Of a DNA stretch of 6,460 nucleotides, positions 6,047-6,460 are shown one piece after another; position 1 is the stretch's first letter; each line of letters starts with the position of its first letter. Location of the stretch: positions 1 through 6,460 of the forward strand of contig CAJMQE010000140.1 in NCBI GenBank assembly GCA_905215405.1. The letters are read 5' to 3'. Position numbers and translations under genes: made by a program. The notes under the pieces were generated by a model. The model had not been told where the DNA came from and made no database searches. It saw nothing but the letters and a program-made list of their open reading frames with translations. Source of the stretch: an uncultured bacterium. Lineage in GTDB: Bacteria; Bacillota; Clostridia; Lachnospirales; Lachnospiraceae.

Positions 6047-6075
6047 TGTATCTTATTCAGTTGTTAACAGGTATT

Positions 6076-6104
6076 ATTATAGTCTTTTTCCCATATTCTG
6101 TCAA
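6076..6104 (-). promoter_or_regulatory. Perfect-consensus sigma-A promoter for the TPP riboswitch-thiC unit
   Basis: On the minus strand TTGACA (6104-6099) and TATAAT (6081-6076) match consensus at all twelve positions with the optimal 17-bp spacing. Transcription should start near 6069, about 23 nt before the aptamer. The -35 overlaps the stop codon of the LysR-type reading frame (6101-6103). Confidence 0.9.
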
Positions 6105-6460
6105 TCTTTGGATGCTTTTGAAAGTTGAGCAAAAATGTTTTTATAATCGGCTTCAAAAATACTGCCTTTGTTCCAGACAAATGTAAAATCATGATAGATC
6201 AGAAAATCCTTTAGATTGATTTTTCTGATTCTGCCTGCCTTAAGATCCTCTTCCACTGCTGCCTGATAGAGAAATGTTATCCCACAATCCTGTCTGATGA
6301 GGTTTAGAATCGTATGCATTCCACTGATTTCAATTTTATGATTAAAATCCTGTATTTTCAGATTTCTTGCTTCCAGGTACTTTTCAAAAATCTCCCGGGT
6401 GCCAGACCCAATGGTGTTAAGTTAAGGATTCAAAGAGAAGTTAGTATCGTTTGCGATATT
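6101..6460 (-). pseudogene. LysR-type transcriptional regulator, C-terminal part, interrupted by a stop codon
   Basis: Minus-strand frame from the window edge to TGA at 6101-6103, encoding the effector-binding (substrate-binding) domain end of a LysR-type regulator. GSGTREIFEKYLEA is the hallmark loop of that domain, followed by ISGMHTILNLIRQDCGITFLY, which matches the usual 'v..gvGi.flp' segment. The DNA-binding N-terminus would lie beyond the window. Twelve in-frame codons (reading NIANDTNFSLNP) precede an in-frame TAA at 6424-6422, only a few residues before GSGTRE. Compared with family members as I know them, the stretch between the two parts also looks about six residues short. A pseudogene is therefore likely; a first ATG after the stop exists at 6319 but would leave only 72 residues. 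No terminator separates it from the thiC promoter. Confidence 0.7.

Overview
The window reads as ordinary chromosome of a low-GC anaerobic Firmicute, most likely a Lachnospiraceae-type gut clostridium. This rests on codon and base composition, AGGAGG-type ribosome sites, a long-form DUF815 AAA ATPase, a clostridial-type ThiC with a neighbouring Cys-rich small protein, and sigma-A promoters with intrinsic terminators. The taxonomic call is inference; there is no rRNA or marker gene.

Left part (1-1650): a plus-strand MATE efflux transporter preceded by an AT-rich leader holding about four copies of a 25-bp partly palindromic motif around its promoter, and followed by a clear intrinsic terminator. 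From 1650 to 1946 there is no convincing gene. A compact 101-bp element with 12-bp inverted ends and strong internal hairpins sits directly behind the next gene.

Middle (1947-4246, all minus strand): a DUF815 AAA+ ATPase with its own promoter; a short separate transcription unit (promoter near 3890, terminator at 3460-3492) that seems to carry a decayed or very small gene; and an 85-residue nine-cysteine protein.

Right part (4351-6460, minus strand): a complete thiamin-repression unit. It has a perfect-consensus promoter (TTGACA, 17 bp, TATAAT), a TPP riboswitch, an intrinsic terminator whose 5' arm can instead pair with the riboswitch 3' end, about 210 nt of leader with two possible tiny ORFs, and thiC. 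When TPP is scarce the antiterminator should form and ThiC is made. The Cys-rich gene lies 104 bp downstream in the same direction and may share the transcript. Upstream, the end of a LysR-type regulator is broken by an in-frame stop codon.

I do not see a convincing new multi-gene system. The most checkable unusual items are the tiny ORF overlapping the thiC start, the 101-bp structured element, the repeats before the MATE gene, the missing ribosome site of the DUF815 gene, and the multi-frame small unit at 3460-3890.
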